Positions 44,311 through 52,441 of a stretch of 64,000 nucleotides of DNA are shown one piece after another. The stretch comes from Comamonas sp. (GTDB lineage: Bacteria > Pseudomonadota > Gammaproteobacteria > Burkholderiales > Burkholderiaceae_C): NCBI GenBank assembly GCA_031277805.1, contig JAITLR010000022.1:1-64000 (forward strand). Reading direction: 5' to 3'. Made by a program: the position numbers and the translations under genes. A model generated the notes under the pieces. That model had not been told where the DNA came from and made no database searches. It saw only the letters and a list, made by a program, of their open reading frames with translations. Within the stretch, counting starts at the first letter, position 1. Each line of letters opens with the position of its first letter.

Positions 44311-45645
44311 ATGAACATCATCGTCCTCGGCGCCGGCATCATCGGCATCAGCACCGCCTGGCATCTGCGCGAGCGCGGTCATCAAGTCACTGTGGTGGAC
44401 CGCCAGGCCGGCCCCGCGCTGGAGACCAGCTTTGCCAATGGCGCACAGATCTCCGTCAGCTACTGCGAGCCCTGGGCCAACCGGCAGGCGCCGTGGAAGG
44501 CGCTCAAGTGGATGTTCGACAAAGAAGCGCCGCTGCTGTTCAGGCCCCAGCTCGATGCTGCGCAATGGCGCTGGTGTCTGCAGTTCCTCGCGCAGTGCAA
44601 CGACAAGGCGTTTGCGCGCAATGTGCAGCAGATCGTGGCGCTCGGTGCCTACAGCCATGCGGCACTCAAGGACGTGGTGAGAAAGACTGGCATAGAGTTC
44701 GAGCGACTGGAGCGCGGCATCGCCCATTTCTACAGCAGCCAGCAGGCGTTTGATGAAGCCGCGGAAGGTGTGGAACTGATGCGCCGATATGGCGTTCAGC
44801 GCCGCCTGGTCAGTCGCGAAGAGTTGCTGAAGATCGAGCCCGCATTCACGCCTTATGCCGACCATATTGCGGGGGGCACTTTCACCGAAACCGATGAAAG
44901 CGGAGACGCGCGCATCTTCACCGAGAAGCTGGCCCAGCTCTGTGCTGGCGCGGGTGTGGATTTCCTCTATCAGCAGGACATTCTGAGCCTGCAGCCCGCA
45001 CGCAGCGGCAAGCCTGCCAGCGTGCGAATTCGCGCCACCAGCGGCGGTGCTGCACGCACCTTGATTGCAGATGCACTGGTAGTGGCCTGCGGCTCCTACA
45101 CGCCACTGCTGCTGGCGCCGCTGGGCGTGAAGGCCCCCATCTACCCCGGCAAGGGCTATAGCGCCACGCTGCCTTTGTTGCAGCCCGACAAGGCGCCCGT
45201 GGTCTCCAGTATCGACGACAGCCGCAAGGTCGCCATGAGCCGCCTGGGCAATCATCTGCGCGTGGCGGGCACCATAGAACTGGGTGGCTTTGATATGCGC
45301 CTGGATACACCGACGGCACGTGCGCGCTGCGAGATGCTGGTCAGGCGCGTGGAGGAGTTGATGCCCGGTGTCTGCGATACGCGCTTGCCCGAAGAGGGCG
45401 GCGACCCGCAATTCTGGTGCGGCCTGCGTCCCGCCACGCCCACCAATATTCCCTGCATCGGTGCTACACAGGTACAGGGCATCTGGATCAATGCAGGCCA
45501 CGGAACGCTGGGCTGGACGCATGGCGCGGGTTCTGGCAAGGCCATGGCGGCGCTGATCAGCGGCGAGCAGCCAGCGCTGGACTTCGGCTTCTGGGGGCAG
45601 TCACCAAGGCATGCCGCGATCCGCCCCGTCGGCGTGTCTGCATGA
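44311..45645 (+). CDS. dadA: D-amino-acid dehydrogenase, DadA-type
   Basis: A 444-residue FAD oxidoreductase of the DAO family. The N-terminal dinucleotide motif is VLGAGIIGISTAWHLRERGHQV, followed by the DadA pattern TSFANGAQISVSYCEPWANRQAPWKALKWM. Near the C-terminus FWCGLRPATPTNIPCIG and NAGHGTLGWTHGAGSGK close the flavin site. It deaminates D-amino acids and feeds electrons to the quinone pool. The ATG at 44311 gives the correct start. It is divergent from an ArgP-like regulator. Confidence 0.93.
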   Translation: MNIIVLGAGIIGISTAWHLRERGHQVTVVDRQAGPALETSFANGAQISVSYCEPWANRQAPWKALKWMFDKEAPLLFRPQLDAAQWRWCLQFLAQCNDKAFARNVQQIVALGAYSHAALKDVVRKTGIEFERLERGIAHFYSSQQAFDEAAEGVELMRRYGVQRRLVSREELLKIEPAFTPYADHIAGGTFTETDESGDARIFTEKLAQLCAGAGVDFLYQQDILSLQPARSGKPASVRIRATSGGAARTLIADALVVACGSYTPLLLAPLGVKAPIYPGKGYSATLPLLQPDKAPVVSSIDDSRKVAMSRLGNHLRVAGTIELGGFDMRLDTPTARARCEMLVRRVEELMPGVCDTRLPEEGGDPQFWCGLRPATPTNIPCIGATQVQGIWINAGHGTLGWTHGAGSGKAMAALISGEQPALDFGFWGQSPRHAAIRPVGVSA

Positions 45646-45657
45646 CGCTGTAATGAT

Positions 45658-45674
45658 GCACGCAATTTGCGTGC
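45658..45674. promoter_or_regulatory. 17-bp palindrome upstream of the hpa cluster
   Basis: GCACGCAATTTGCGTGC has 8-bp arms around one central base. It lies between dadA and hpaG1. Its size fits a MarR-family operator such as that of HpaR, but it could be a hairpin at the end of dadA. Confidence 0.5.
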
Positions 45675-45747
45675 AAACCCTGATCCGCAGAGGTTGACGA
45701 GCTGGCGTGGTGAGCATGAAAATTACCACGTTAACTAAAAATCAACC

Positions 45748-46416
45748 ATGCAGATTCAACCATTTCTCCTGAGTGACGATCTGCCGCTTGGCACGGTCTA
45801 CGGCGCGTTGCTCAATGACCGCGCCACGGTGCAGCGCCTTGCGCCCCAGTTCGACAGCGCGCCCTACAAGGCCGCGCCCAGGGCGCCGGTGCTCTACATC
45901 AAGCCGCGCAACACCTTTGTACCGGATGGTGCGGCAGTTGCCACGCCTGCAGAGCTGCGCATCGATGCCACCATCGGTCTGGTGATCGGAGAAAAGGCCA
46001 GCAGAGTCACCACCGATCAGGCCCTCAGGCATGTGGCCGGCTTTGTACTGGCCAGCGATCTGACACTGCCCCACGATAACTACTATCGCCCGGCCATTCG
46101 CCAGCGCGACCGCGACGGCTTTCTGCCATTGAGCGCGCTGTTCCGGGGCGATGCCGGCTTTGACCCGGACAAGGCCACGCTGAGCATTTCCGTCAATGGC
46201 AAGCCGGTGTACGAACGCAGCTTCGCCACACTGGTGCGCCCCGCTGCGCAACTGATGGCCGATGTGACGGAATTCATGACTCTGGCCGCTGGCGATGTGC
46301 TGCTGCTGGGGCCGGGCGAGGCATCGCCACTGGCGCGTGTGGGCGACGAAATTCACATCACCGTACCGGGCCTTGGCGAGCTGCGCCACAGTCTGACCGA
46401 GGAGAAGCTGGCATGA
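45748..46416 (+). CDS. hpaG1: HpaG N-terminal-type isomerase/decarboxylase subunit (FAH family)
   Basis: A 222-residue fumarylacetoacetate-hydrolase-fold protein. Together with the next gene it corresponds to the fused HpaG (HpcE) of enteric bacteria, which decarboxylates and isomerises the 4-hydroxyphenylacetate ring-cleavage product to 2-hydroxyhepta-2,4-diene-1,7-dioate. Recognisable segments are VLYIKPRNTFVPDG and LASDLTLPHDNYYRPAIRQRDRDGFLPLS. It overlaps hpaG2 by four bases, consistent with coupled translation. The ATG at 45748 lacks a clear ribosome-binding site. Confidence 0.9.
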   Translation: MQIQPFLLSDDLPLGTVYGALLNDRATVQRLAPQFDSAPYKAAPRAPVLYIKPRNTFVPDGAAVATPAELRIDATIGLVIGEKASRVTTDQALRHVAGFVLASDLTLPHDNYYRPAIRQRDRDGFLPLSALFRGDAGFDPDKATLSISVNGKPVYERSFATLVRPAAQLMADVTEFMTLAAGDVLLLGPGEASPLARVGDEIHITVPGLGELRHSLTEEKLA

Positions 46417-47186
46417 AGCACGGACGCGTGATCTACCAGGGCCAGCAACTGGCCGTGACCGAAAGCAGCGACGGCCGCGTGCAGTTGCCGCCAAGCCATG
46501 GGGGCTGCGTAGTGGCTGACACCGATGTGCAATGGCTGCCGCCGATGGAGTTCGGCACCATCTTTGCACTGGGCCTCAACTATGCGGACCACGCCAAGGA
46601 AATCGCCTTCAACAAGGCGCCTGAAGAGCCGCTGGTTTTCCTCAAAGGCCCGAATGCGCTGAACGGCCACCGTGGTCACACACGCCGCCCGGCTGATGTG
46701 ACATATATGCACTTCGAATGCGAGTTGGGCGTGGTGATTGGCAAGCGCTGCCGCAATGTGCAAAAGCAGGACGCATACAACATGGTGGCAGGCTATGTCA
46801 CTGCCAATGACTATGCGATACGCGACTACCTCGAGAACTTCTACCGCCCCAATCTGCGCGTGAAAAACCGCGATGGAGCCACACCCGTGGGGCCCTGGTT
46901 TGTCGATGCGGCTGATATTGCCGATCCCATGAATCTGCGCCTGCGCAGCTGGGTCAACGGCGAGCTCAAGCAGGACGGAAATACGCGTGACATGGTTCAC
47001 GACATACCGTCGCTGATTGCCCATCTGTCGAGTTTCATGACGCTGAACCCCGGCGATCTGATTCTGACCGGTACGCCCGATGGCGTGGCCGATTCCAAGC
47101 CCGGCGATGAGATCGTGACCGAGATTGAAGGCGTGGGCCGGCTTGTCAATTTCATTGGCGGCGACGAGCTGCTGGCACAGGCCTGA
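46413..47186 (+). CDS. hpaG2: HpaG C-terminal-type isomerase/decarboxylase subunit (FAH family)
   Basis: A 257-residue FAH-family enzyme, the second half of the split HpaG. Metal and substrate motifs are FALGLNYADHAKEI, VFLKGPNALNGH, MHFECELGVVIGKRC and LILTGTPDGVADSKPGDEI. It acts in the cytoplasm on the homoprotocatechuate pathway after HpaE and HpaF. It is followed by a 77-bp dispersed element and then hpaE. Confidence 0.93.
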   Translation: MKHGRVIYQGQQLAVTESSDGRVQLPPSHGGCVVADTDVQWLPPMEFGTIFALGLNYADHAKEIAFNKAPEEPLVFLKGPNALNGHRGHTRRPADVTYMHFECELGVVIGKRCRNVQKQDAYNMVAGYVTANDYAIRDYLENFYRPNLRVKNRDGATPVGPWFVDAADIADPMNLRLRSWVNGELKQDGNTRDMVHDIPSLIAHLSSFMTLNPGDLILTGTPDGVADSKPGDEIVTEIEGVGRLVNFIGGDELLAQA

Positions 47187-47197
47187 AACACAGATAC

Positions 47198-47274
47198 GAC
47201 TTACGCAAATCAGGTTCAGGCAAGACGTTTGCCCCATGGGACATGCCTTTGTCGCATCCTTGTTTGCGTAAGTC
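47198..47274 (+). repeat. 77-bp inverted-end element (family A), copy 2
   Basis: Perfect 12-bp inverted ends GACTTACGCAAA / TTTGCGTAAGTC enclose the core CAGGTTCAGGCAAGACG. It lies between hpaG2 and hpaE. Confidence 0.8.
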
Positions 47275-47301
47275 CTGACAGAGACTGCAGGAGAAGAAAT
47301 C

Positions 47302-48759
47302 ATGCGTATCGACCACCTGATCAACGGCAAAAGCGTTGCCGGCAAGGACTATTTCGAGACTGTCAACCCCGCCACGCAAGAGGTGTTGGCAGAAGTTGCA
47401 TCGGGCGGTGCAGCCGAAGTCGATGCTGCCGTGGCAGCGGCCAAGGAAGCTTTCCCGAAATGGGCCAATACCCCCGCGACCGAACGAGCCAAGCTGGTGC
47501 GCAAGTTGGGCGAGTTGATCGCGCAGCATGTACCCGAAATCGCCGAGACAGAGACCAATGACTGCGGCCAGGTGATTGCCCAGACCGGCAAGCAGCTGGT
47601 GCCGCGTGCGGCCGACAACTTCCACTACTTCGCCGAGATGTGCACGCGCGTGGACGGCCACACCTATCCCACGCCCACACACCTGAACTACACGCTGTTC
47701 CACCCCGTGGGCGTGTGCGCGCTGATCTCGCCGTGGAACGTGCCCTTCATGACGGCCACTTGGAAGGTCGCGCCTTGTCTGGCATTCGGCAATACGGCCG
47801 TGCTCAAGATGAGCGAGCTCTCGCCCATGACGGCCGCGCGCCTGGGCGAGCTGGCGCTGGAGGCCGGCATCCCTGCCGGCGTGCTCAACCTCGTGCACGG
47901 CTACGGCAAGGATGCCGGCGAGCCGCTGGTGGCGCACCGCGATGTGCGTGCTGTCTCGTTCACGGGCTCTACGGCCACGGGCAACCGCATCGTGCAGGCC
48001 GCGGGTCTCAAGAAGTTCAGCATGGAGCTGGGTGGCAAGAGCCCGTTCGTGATCTTCGACGACGCAGACTTCGAGCGCGCGCTGGATGCTGCCGTCTTCA
48101 TGATCTTTTCCAACAACGGCGAGCGCTGCACGGCAGGCAGCCGCATCCTGGTGCAAAAAGGCATTTACGCCAGGTTCGTCGACCGCTTTGTGGAGCGCGC
48201 CAAACGCATCACCGTGGGCGACCCGCTCGACGAGAAGACCATCGTCGGCCCGATGATCAGCCAGGGCCATCTGGCCAAGGTGCGCAGCTATATCGAGCTG
48301 GGCCAGAAAGAGGGCGCGAACATGCTCTGCGGCGGTCTGGATGCGCCCGTACTGCCCGAGCGCGTGAAGAACGGCAACTATGTGCTGCCCACGGTGTTTG
48401 CCGATGTGGACAACCGCATGCGCATTGCCCAGGAAGAAATCTTCGGCCCCGTAGCCTGCATCATTCCGTTCAGCGACGAGGCCGAGGCCATACGCCTGGC
48501 CAACGACATCCAGTACGGCCTGTCCAGCTATGTGTGGACCGAGAACATTGGCAAGGCCCACCGCGTGGCCGCCGCCGTCGAGGCCGGCATGTGCTTTGTC
48601 AACAGCCAGAACGTGCGCGATCTGCGTCAGCCGTTTGGCGGCACCAAGGCTTCGGGCACGGGCCGCGAAGGCGGAACCTGGAGCTACGAAGTGTTCTGCG
48701 AGCCCAAGAACGTGGCCGTGTCCATGGGCAGCCATCACATCCCTCACTGGGGTGTTTGA
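47302..48759 (+). CDS. hpaE: 5-carboxymethyl-2-hydroxymuconate semialdehyde dehydrogenase
   Basis: A 485-residue NAD-dependent aldehyde dehydrogenase. The nucleophilic cysteine is in NNGERCTAGSRILVQ, the general base glutamate in MELGGKSPFVIF, and the cofactor loop in FTGSTATGNRIV. The N-terminus MRIDHLINGKSVAGKDYFETVNPATQEVLAEV fits HpaE. It oxidises the extradiol ring-cleavage product of homoprotocatechuate to 5-carboxymethyl-2-hydroxymuconate. GGAGAAG precedes the ATG. It sits in the hpa cluster between hpaG2 and a Bug receptor. Confidence 0.95.
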   Translation: MRIDHLINGKSVAGKDYFETVNPATQEVLAEVASGGAAEVDAAVAAAKEAFPKWANTPATERAKLVRKLGELIAQHVPEIAETETNDCGQVIAQTGKQLVPRAADNFHYFAEMCTRVDGHTYPTPTHLNYTLFHPVGVCALISPWNVPFMTATWKVAPCLAFGNTAVLKMSELSPMTAARLGELALEAGIPAGVLNLVHGYGKDAGEPLVAHRDVRAVSFTGSTATGNRIVQAAGLKKFSMELGGKSPFVIFDDADFERALDAAVFMIFSNNGERCTAGSRILVQKGIYARFVDRFVERAKRITVGDPLDEKTIVGPMISQGHLAKVRSYIELGQKEGANMLCGGLDAPVLPERVKNGNYVLPTVFADVDNRMRIAQEEIFGPVACIIPFSDEAEAIRLANDIQYGLSSYVWTENIGKAHRVAAAVEAGMCFVNSQNVRDLRQPFGGTKASGTGREGGTWSYEVFCEPKNVAVSMGSHHIPHWGV

Positions 48760-48767
48760 TCAGATTT

Positions 48768-48790
48768 GATAGCTGTTAGCGCTTTCCTCA
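48768..48790 (+). repeat. Short intergenic repeat, ATAGCTG..GCGCTT family (copy 8)
   Basis: GATAGCTGTTAGCGCTTTCC lies eight bases after the hpaE stop codon, in the same orientation as transcription. Confidence 0.6.
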
Positions 48791-48830
48791 TCAGCGTTAC
48801 GGGTTGAAAACACGATAAAAGGAGACATCC

Positions 48831-49805
48831 ATGCAACGCCGTCACTTTCTGCAGGCCTGCTCGGCCGCAGCACTGGCCTCCAGCACCCGGTTGAGCCTGG
48901 CCCAGCCTGGAGGCTGGCCAGCCAAGCCCATACGCATCGTCGTGCCTTTCACGCCCGGCGGCACCACCGACATGGTGGCGCGCCTGATTGGCACCGAGCT
49001 GGGCAAGCAGCTGGGCCAGAGCGTCATCGTGGAGAACAAGCCCGGCGCGGGCACGGTGATCGGTGTGGACTACGTGGCCAAGCAGCCAGCCGACGGCTAC
49101 ACCTTTGTCTGCGTGGCCAACAGCTTCACGGCCAACAAGACGCTGGTGAAGAACCTTCCCTACGACACCACCAGGGACCTGCAGCCCGTAGCCCTCATGG
49201 GCCTGTCAGAGCATGTGCTGGCCACTCACCCCCAGAGCGGATTGAAGACGCTGGACGATCTGAAGAAAGCGGCCTTGGCCAAACCCGGTGCACTGACCTA
49301 TGCCTCGTTCGGCAACGGCACTTCCGCGCATCTTTCCGGTGCGTTGCTGTGCCAGATGATGGGTGTGGAAATGATCCATGTGCCCTACAAGGGCCAGGGC
49401 CCGGCTTTGACGGACTTGCTGGGCGGCCAGGTCAGCGTGATGTTCGGCAACTGGTCGGAGTTCCGCGGCCATATCGAAAGCGGCAAGCTTGTCGCGCTGG
49501 GCATGGCCACACCCAAGCGCTCGCGCTTTGCGCCCAATGTGCCCACGCTGGCCGAGCAGGGCGTGGCACTGGACTCCAACTCCTGGCAGGGTCTGCTGGC
49601 CCCTGCAGGTACGCCTGATGCGCTTGTCCAGCGTGTCAACGCCGAGGTCAACAAGGCCCTGGCCTCGCCCAATGTGGTCGAGGTCTTTGCCAAGAGCGGT
49701 GTGGTCTCGCAGGCCGGCTCGGTGGCGCAGTTCTCGGGCTTCGTGAACAGCGAGATCAACAAGTACGGCGAGATCATCCGCCGCGCCAATATTTCCATGG
49801 GCTAG
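48831..49805 (+). CDS. Bug-family solute receptor in the hpa cluster
   Basis: A 324-residue periplasmic binding protein of the TctC/Bug family. The signal peptide is MQRRHFLQACSAAALASSTRLSLA and the mature start is WPAKPIRIVVPFTPGGTTDMVARLIG, then VIVENKPGAGTVIGVDYVA. AAAGGAGA precedes the ATG. Its place between hpaE and hpaD suggests it binds hydroxyphenylacetate, homoprotocatechuate or a related acid and delivers it to a transporter encoded elsewhere. It has only moderate similarity to the other Bug protein in the window, at 24839. Confidence 0.93.
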   Translation: MQRRHFLQACSAAALASSTRLSLAQPGGWPAKPIRIVVPFTPGGTTDMVARLIGTELGKQLGQSVIVENKPGAGTVIGVDYVAKQPADGYTFVCVANSFTANKTLVKNLPYDTTRDLQPVALMGLSEHVLATHPQSGLKTLDDLKKAALAKPGALTYASFGNGTSAHLSGALLCQMMGVEMIHVPYKGQGPALTDLLGGQVSVMFGNWSEFRGHIESGKLVALGMATPKRSRFAPNVPTLAEQGVALDSNSWQGLLAPAGTPDALVQRVNAEVNKALASPNVVEVFAKSGVVSQAGSVAQFSGFVNSEINKYGEIIRRANISMG

Positions 49806-49809
49806 CAAT

Positions 49810-49930
49810 GACTCCACTGAGTCGCTGCGCGCCATCCCCGGAAATGGGGGAACAAGGGGGCGACATCTGCGCTGCGGGGCGGCGCGGCCGGCCTAGGCCC
49901 TTGCTCGGTGTCCCTGGCTTGAGCCGCGCT
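49810..49930 (+). repeat. CCCCCTGAG repeat (family B), degenerate copy 3' of the bug gene
   Basis: It begins ACTCCACTGAGTCGCTGCGCGCCATCCCC four bases after the stop codon and continues GCGCTGCGGGGCGGCGCGG...CTTGCTCGGTGTCCCTGGCTTG, matching the other copies in order but more degenerate. Confidence 0.65.
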
Positions 49931-49985
49931 TATTTTGTGGGCCGCGCGCGGAATCGCTGATCGGCGGATTTGGAAAGGAAAACTC

Positions 49986-50912
49986 ATGGGCAAGCTAGCA
50001 CTCGCGGCCAAGATCACGCATGTGCCGTCCATCTACCTGAGCGAGATGGACGGGCCGCGCAAGGGAACGCGCCAGGATGCGATCGACGGGCTCAAGGAGA
50101 TCGGCCAGCGCTGCCGTGATCTGGGTGTGGACACGCTGGTGGTCTTCGATACGCACTGGCTGGTCAACGCCAACTATCACGTGCTCTGCGGCCCGCATTT
50201 CAAGGGCCTGTACACCAGCAACGAGCTACCGCACTTCATTAGCCATATGCCGTTCGAATTCCCCGGCAACCCGGCGCTGGGCAAGCTGCTGGCAGCCCAG
50301 GCCAATGCGCTGGGGGTGGAGACGCTGGCCCATGACGCCACCACGCTGGAGCCAGAATACGGCACGCTGGTGCCCATGCGCTACATGAACGCAGACCAGC
50401 ACTTCAAGGTGGTGTCGATATCGGCCATGTGCATGGCCCATTACCTGAACGACAGTGCGCGTCTGGGCTGGGCGATCCGCCGCGCCATCGAGGACGAATA
50501 CGAAGGCACTGTGGCGATCCTGGCCAGCGGCTCGCTGTCGCACCGCTTTGCGCAGAACGGACTGGCGCCCGACTATGCGTTCAGGATCTGGAGCCCGTTT
50601 CTGGAGCAGCTTGACCAGGAAGTCATACGCCTGTGGAAGGCCGGTGAATGGCGGACCTTCTGTGGCATGCTGCCCGAGTATGCGGCCAAGGGCCACGGCG
50701 AAGGTTTTATGCACGACACGGCCATGCTGATGGGGGCACTGGGCTGGTCGGCATACGACGGCCAGGCCGAGGTCATCACGCCGTATTTCGGTGCCTCGGG
50801 CACGGGCCAGATCAATGCCGTTTTCCCCGTCACGCCGCAGGACGGCAGCGCCATCCCTGCAGCTCAGGCAAGCCAGGCCAATGCTGCAGCCGCCATGGCG
50901 GCAAGACTTTGA
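49986..50912 (+). CDS. hpaD: 3,4-dihydroxyphenylacetate 2,3-dioxygenase
   Basis: A 308-residue class III extradiol dioxygenase that opens the homoprotocatechuate ring next to the hydroxyls. Key segments are KITHVPSIYLSEMDGPRKGTRQDAIDGLKEIG, VVFDTHWLVNANYHVL with the iron-binding histidine, and VPMRYMN and ASGSLSHRFA. GGAAAGGA precedes the ATG at 49986. It is the committing step of the pathway. hpaF follows 12 bases after its stop codon. Confidence 0.95.
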   Translation: MGKLALAAKITHVPSIYLSEMDGPRKGTRQDAIDGLKEIGQRCRDLGVDTLVVFDTHWLVNANYHVLCGPHFKGLYTSNELPHFISHMPFEFPGNPALGKLLAAQANALGVETLAHDATTLEPEYGTLVPMRYMNADQHFKVVSISAMCMAHYLNDSARLGWAIRRAIEDEYEGTVAILASGSLSHRFAQNGLAPDYAFRIWSPFLEQLDQEVIRLWKAGEWRTFCGMLPEYAAKGHGEGFMHDTAMLMGALGWSAYDGQAEVITPYFGASGTGQINAVFPVTPQDGSAIPAAQASQANAAAAMAARL

Positions 50913-50924
50913 GCAAGGAATGAC

Positions 50925-51353
50925 ATGCCGCATGTCGTGATTCTCTATACCGGCAATCTGGAGCCGCACGTCGATATGGGCCGCCTGTGCCGCAAGCTGG
51001 CCGACACCATGCTGACCGTGCGCGCCGAAGATGGTGCGCAGGTCTTCCCCACCGGCGGAACGCGCGTGTTTGCCTACCCGGCACCGCACCATGCGGTGGC
51101 CGATGGCGGCGCGGCGGGCATCGCTGCCGGGGGCGATGGTGACTATGGCTTCATCTACATCAATCTGCGCATGGGCAAGGGGCGCTCCGAGGCCGTGAAG
51201 CAAGGCGCCGGCGATGCGCTGCTGGCCTGTGCCAGAGCGCATCTGCAGCCGGTATTCGAGAAACGCCATCTGGGCCTGACCGTGCAGGTCGACGAAGCGC
51301 CGGGCCAGGTCTACGACGCCAAGCACAGCAATCTGCATCCACTGTTTCGATGA
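50925..51353 (+). CDS. hpaF: 5-carboxymethyl-2-hydroxymuconate delta-isomerase
   Basis: A 142-residue tautomerase-superfamily isomerase. The catalytic N-terminal proline is Pro2 of MPHVVILYTGNLE. The segment FIYINLRMGKGRSEAVKQGAGDAL fits CHMI enzymes. It converts the HpaE product to the isomer used by HpaG. It sits between hpaD and hpaH, and a dispersed repeat begins six bases after its stop codon. Confidence 0.93.
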   Translation: MPHVVILYTGNLEPHVDMGRLCRKLADTMLTVRAEDGAQVFPTGGTRVFAYPAPHHAVADGGAAGIAAGGDGDYGFIYINLRMGKGRSEAVKQGAGDALLACARAHLQPVFEKRHLGLTVQVDEAPGQVYDAKHSNLHPLFR

Positions 51354-51358
51354 AGCAA

Positions 51359-51442
51359 CCCCCTGAGTCGCTTCGCGCCTTCCCCCTCTCTCGCTACGCG
51401 GGAGGGGCGGCCCTTCCTCGGTGTCCCTGACTTGGACTGCGC
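51359..51442 (+). repeat. CCCCCTGAG repeat (family B), copy 3' of hpaF
   Basis: ACCCCCTGAGTCGCTTCGCGCCTTCCCCCTCTCTCGC...GGGAGGGGCGGCCCTTCCTCGGTGTCCCTGACTTGGAC. It lies between hpaF and hpaH. Confidence 0.75.
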
Positions 51443-51478
51443 CAGCCTTGCAGGCCAATAACGCAATGAACGACAGAA

Positions 51479-52312
51479 ATGTTTACTGACGAACTCATCA
51501 CCCAACTGGCTCTGGAGCTGGACGCGAGCGAAAAATCGCGCCAGCAGATCGAGCATTTTTCCAGGCGCTTTCCGGGCATGAGCATCGAGGACGGCTACCG
51601 TGTCTCGCGCGAATGGGTAGCCATGCAGATCGCTGCGGGCCGCAAGGTCATAGGCCACAAGATAGGCCTGACCTCGCGCGCCATGCAGATATCCAGCCAG
51701 ATCGACGAGCCCGATTACGGCACTTTGCTGGATTCCATGCTCTACACCTGCAGGCCTGGCCAGGTGCTGGCGATTCCGACGGCGAACTTCATTGCTCCGC
51801 GCGTGGAAGTGGAGCTGGCTTTTGTGCTCAAGTCGCCGCTGCGTGGACCGGGTCTTGCGGGGGGCAAGGAGGTGATGCTGGAGGACGTGCTGGAGGCCAC
51901 CGAGTATGTGACGCCTGCGATTGAAATCATCGACTCGCGCATCGAGCAGTTTGACCGCCATACCAAGGCTATGCGCAAGGTGTTTGACACCATCAGCGAC
52001 AACGCCGCCAATGCCGGTATCGTGGTGGGCGCGGGCCGTGTTGACCCCAAGGCCGTGGATCTGCCTTGGTGCGGAGCGATTCTGCGACAGAACGGCGTGG
52101 TGGAAGAGACCGGGTTGGCAGCAGGTGTGCAAGGCCATCCTGCGATTGGTGTGGCTTGGCTGGCCAACAAGCTGGCACCCTGGGGCGAGTCGCTGGAGCC
52201 CGGACAGATCGTGCTGGCAGGTTCGTTCACGCGGCCTGTGGCGGCAAGGCCAGGTGATGAGTTCGACGCGGATTACGGCCCTCTGGGCAAGCTGCAGTTC
52301 CGCTTTGTTTGA
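51479..52312 (+). CDS. hpaH: 2-oxo-hepta-3-ene-1,7-dioate hydratase
   Basis: A 277-residue hydratase of the MhpD/HpaH group, adding water to the HpaG product to give 4-hydroxy-2-oxoheptanedioate. Family segments are [47 protein letters not shown] and the metal-site [12 protein letters not shown]. The ATG at 51479 begins the usual N-terminus. It is followed by a family A dispersed element, then by the semialdehyde dehydrogenase. Confidence 0.95.
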   Translation: MFTDELITQLALELDASEKSRQQIEHFSRRFPGMSIEDGYRVSREWVAMQIAAGRKVIGHKIGLTSRAMQISSQIDEPDYGTLLDSMLYTCRPGQVLAIPTANFIAPRVEVELAFVLKSPLRGPGLAGGKEVMLEDVLEATEYVTPAIEIIDSRIEQFDRHTKAMRKVFDTISDNAANAGIVVGAGRVDPKAVDLPWCGAILRQNGVVEETGLAAGVQGHPAIGVAWLANKLAPWGESLEPGQIVLAGSFTRPVAARPGDEFDADYGPLGKLQFRFV

Positions 52313-52319
52313 TGCTCAC

Positions 52320-52395
52320 GACTTGCGCAAATCAGGTTCAGGCAAGACGTTCGCCCTGCGGACATGTTGCTTGTGCATCCTTGTTTGCGTAAGTC
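52320..52395 (+). repeat. 76-bp inverted-end element (family A), copy 3
   Basis: GACTTGCGCAAATCAGG ... CCTTGTTTGCGTAAGTC with the core CAGGTTCAGGCAAGACG. It is very close to the copy at 47198 and lies between hpaH and the next gene. Confidence 0.8.
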
Positions 52396-52441
52396 CTAAT
52401 GGAGATTTCACGCAGCCAGGCGCTGCGACAAGGAGAGATCA

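Noticed and set aside
47152..48747. 531-codon open frame antisense to hpaE
   Set aside because: A shadow of the GC-rich hpaE frame with no recognisable domain.
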